A DNA stretch of 35,328 bases from Gammaproteobacteria bacterium (GTDB lineage Bacteria; Pseudomonadota; Gammaproteobacteria; Nitrosococcales; Methylophagaceae): the NCBI GenBank assembly GCA_029882915.1, contig JAOUJZ010000019.1, positions 1-35,328 of the forward strand, read 5' to 3'. Every line of letters starts with the position of its first letter. Within the stretch, counting starts at the first letter, position 1. Shown here piece by piece: positions 34,109 to 35,328 of this stretch. The notes below the pieces were generated by a model. That model was not told the origin of the DNA and made no database searches. It worked only from the letters and a program-made list of their open reading frames with translations. The translations under genes were made by a program, and so were the position numbers.

Positions 34109-35328
34109 TCACTTGTGCAACGTACTCTGTAATTTTTGTTCATCAATATTTGCACCCAAATAATCGACAATCAAACGCATGTCTATCTCAGCATTTTCCA
34201 GACAACTACTTGCGCCTGGTGATGGTGTCATATTAAAAATAATGCCATTGCCAGGATTGATTTTAGCTTCTCCCAACATCAGTTTTGATTGCTTTTTGTT
34301 TATCAACTGTGGCCTAACACCGCCAAATCCTTTGGCAAAACTAATATCTTTTAACTGCAATGAAGGAACTATCTTACGTGCATCTTTCAGAAATAACCAA
34401 CGCCGTAAGCCGGGTACTTCAAACAGAAAATTCTTAAAAATATAATTTCGTATATCGCTGACTTTGAATAAATCCCAAAATACTTTTACAACTGCACTAT
34501 CCAGTCTCAAAACCCGAAGAAACTCAAAAAAAGTACTAATGTTGTATCGCTCTAATAACGGGAGTAATAATGCAGTCGGTCCAAAACGTGTTTTTCCTTC
34601 AACCAATACATCCGGATCACCATGAACTGCTGCAAATGGCAGCTTGTCATTTTGCACTGTGTAGACTTTTCCATTCAATACTTTTGGGGTGAAATAAAAA
34701 CTACCTGCTACAGGTAGACAGGAAAATTCCAGACCATGTCCCATTTGTTGGGCTAAAAGTAAACTATGTCCACCTGCTGATACGACAATGGTTCTAGCCT
34801 TAATAACTTCATCCGCAGTAATAATACTGAAAATACCGTTTTGCTCTACAATTTGGTCAACTTTACTGTTCAGATTCAACTGCAACTCTTTATTGCTATG
34901 CTGCTGTGCCTGAACAACAAAAGATTCTGCCAATTTATTGAAATCAACGGCACAGTATTCATCCAACACAGCCAGTGCAATACAGGGTTCAGGTCTGAAT
35001 TGACCATCGATCTTCACAACCTCTGGTTCAATTTTCGCTATCTCTTCTTTCTCCAATAACTGCATTGTTGGAAAACGTTCTCGAAAAAGCTCGAAGCGTT
35101 CGCGAAGTTGGCGACATTCGTCTTCGCCGATCCCAAGTACCATCTTAGGGTATTTAAAAATGATCTCATCACGTATCGGAAGTGTCTCAGTATAATTCAC
35201 TACCATCTCGGCAGCAGCCTTAACTTTACACGCTTTTTCCAATGTGTAATTTGTTTCAATATCACCACAATGAAGCGTTTGGCTATTATTGCGGCCGTGT
35301 GAGTTGACCTTGGCAATACTATTGTATT
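34109..35328 (-). CDS. FAD-dependent oxidoreductase (malate:quinone/hydroxyglutarate oxidase-like), N-terminus beyond right edge
   Basis: Member of the glycine-oxidase-like (DAO) flavoprotein superfamily, closest in style to malate:quinone oxidoreductase and L-2-hydroxyglutarate oxidase. The frame is open to the right edge: upstream of the first possible internal start it still reads NSHGRNNSQTLHCGDIETNY, which is conserved substrate-domain sequence. The gene therefore begins outside the window and the N-terminal GxGxxG is not seen. Visible: EPCIALAVLDEYCAVDFNKL, KARTIVVSAGGHSLLLAQQMG, CLPVAGSFYF, GPTALLLPLLERYN, and the C-terminal FAD contact FNMTPSPGASSCLENAE. Likely a membrane-associated, quinone-linked dehydrogenase; the substrate is undetermined. 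Confidence 0.82.
   Translation of the reverse strand, partial: YNSIAKVNSHGRNNSQTLHCGDIETNYTLEKACKVKAAAEMVVNYTETLPIRDEIIFKYPKMVLGIGEDECRQLRERFELFRERFPTMQLLEKEEIAKIEPEVVKIDGQFRPEPCIALAVLDEYCAVDFNKLAESFVVQAQQHSNKELQLNLNSKVDQIVEQNGIFSIITADEVIKARTIVVSAGGHSLLLAQQMGHGLEFSCLPVAGSFYFTPKVLNGKVYTVQNDKLPFAAVHGDPDVLVEGKTRFGPTALLLPLLERYNISTFFEFLRVLRLDSAVVKVFWDLFKVSDIRNYIFKNFLFEVPGLRRWLFLKDARKIVPSLQLKDISFAKGFGGVRPQLINKKQSKLMLGEAKINPGNGIIFNMTPSPGASSCLENAEIDMRLIVDYLGANIDEQKLQSTLHK

Noticed and set aside
1-35328. tRNA, rRNA, CRISPR or prophage content
   Set aside because: No T-loop-like sequences in the gaps, no spaced direct repeats and no phage structural or integrase genes were seen.

Overview
This window reads as a chromosome segment of a gammaproteobacterium with moderately AT-rich DNA. 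The core genes (purL, metG, mrp, dcd, pepN, greB, ald, selO) are all of proteobacterial type. A methylotrophic or marine Piscirickettsiaceae/Methylophaga-like host would fit, but that is a guess from gene content. I see no rRNA, tRNA, CRISPR array, prophage or intact insertion sequence. Coding density is high and no gap exceeds 300 bases.

Layout. Bases 1-2469 hold the 5' two thirds of purL (minus strand, running off the left edge), divergent from a small RDD membrane protein (2565-3026). From 9457 down to 3066 a tight minus-strand run holds mrp, dcd, a WD40 lipoprotein, a NIF3/YqfO-like protein, pepN, a HIT protein and a DUF2835 protein. From 16778 down to 9593 lies a polyamine operon: speA, a carboxy(nor)spermidine dehydrogenase, its decarboxylase nspC, a speB-type ureohydrolase, an NTF2/SnoaL-like protein, a GNAT acetyltransferase and a nitrilase-family hydrolase. 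From 20895 down to 16919 is a succinate dehydrogenase operon of the class B (single di-heme cytochrome b subunit) type. It is headed by a TPR-like protein and ends with a 64-residue membrane protein. metG (21082-23103) is divergent from it.

Bases 23113-27345 are a type IV pilin neighbourhood. It holds a decayed RAYT/IS200-type transposase fragment, a pilin terminator, pilA with a sigma-54-like promoter, a PglL/O-antigen-ligase-type membrane protein and a TPR protein fused to a 2-oxoglutarate/Fe(II) oxygenase. Then come a DUF457 membrane protein, ald, selO, a PQQ-dependent sugar dehydrogenase, greB, a CheW protein with a CZB zinc domain inserted in it, and a FAD-dependent oxidoreductase cut by the right edge.

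How they work together. The polyamine genes describe a complete S-adenosylmethionine-independent route: arginine to agmatine (SpeA), agmatine to putrescine (SpeB), putrescine plus aspartate semialdehyde to carboxyspermidine, then decarboxylation to spermidine. Three further genes of unknown role (NTF2-like, GNAT, nitrilase) are attached. This extension, the pilin/ligase/oxygenase cluster, and the CheW-CZB protein are the most interesting parts of the window.
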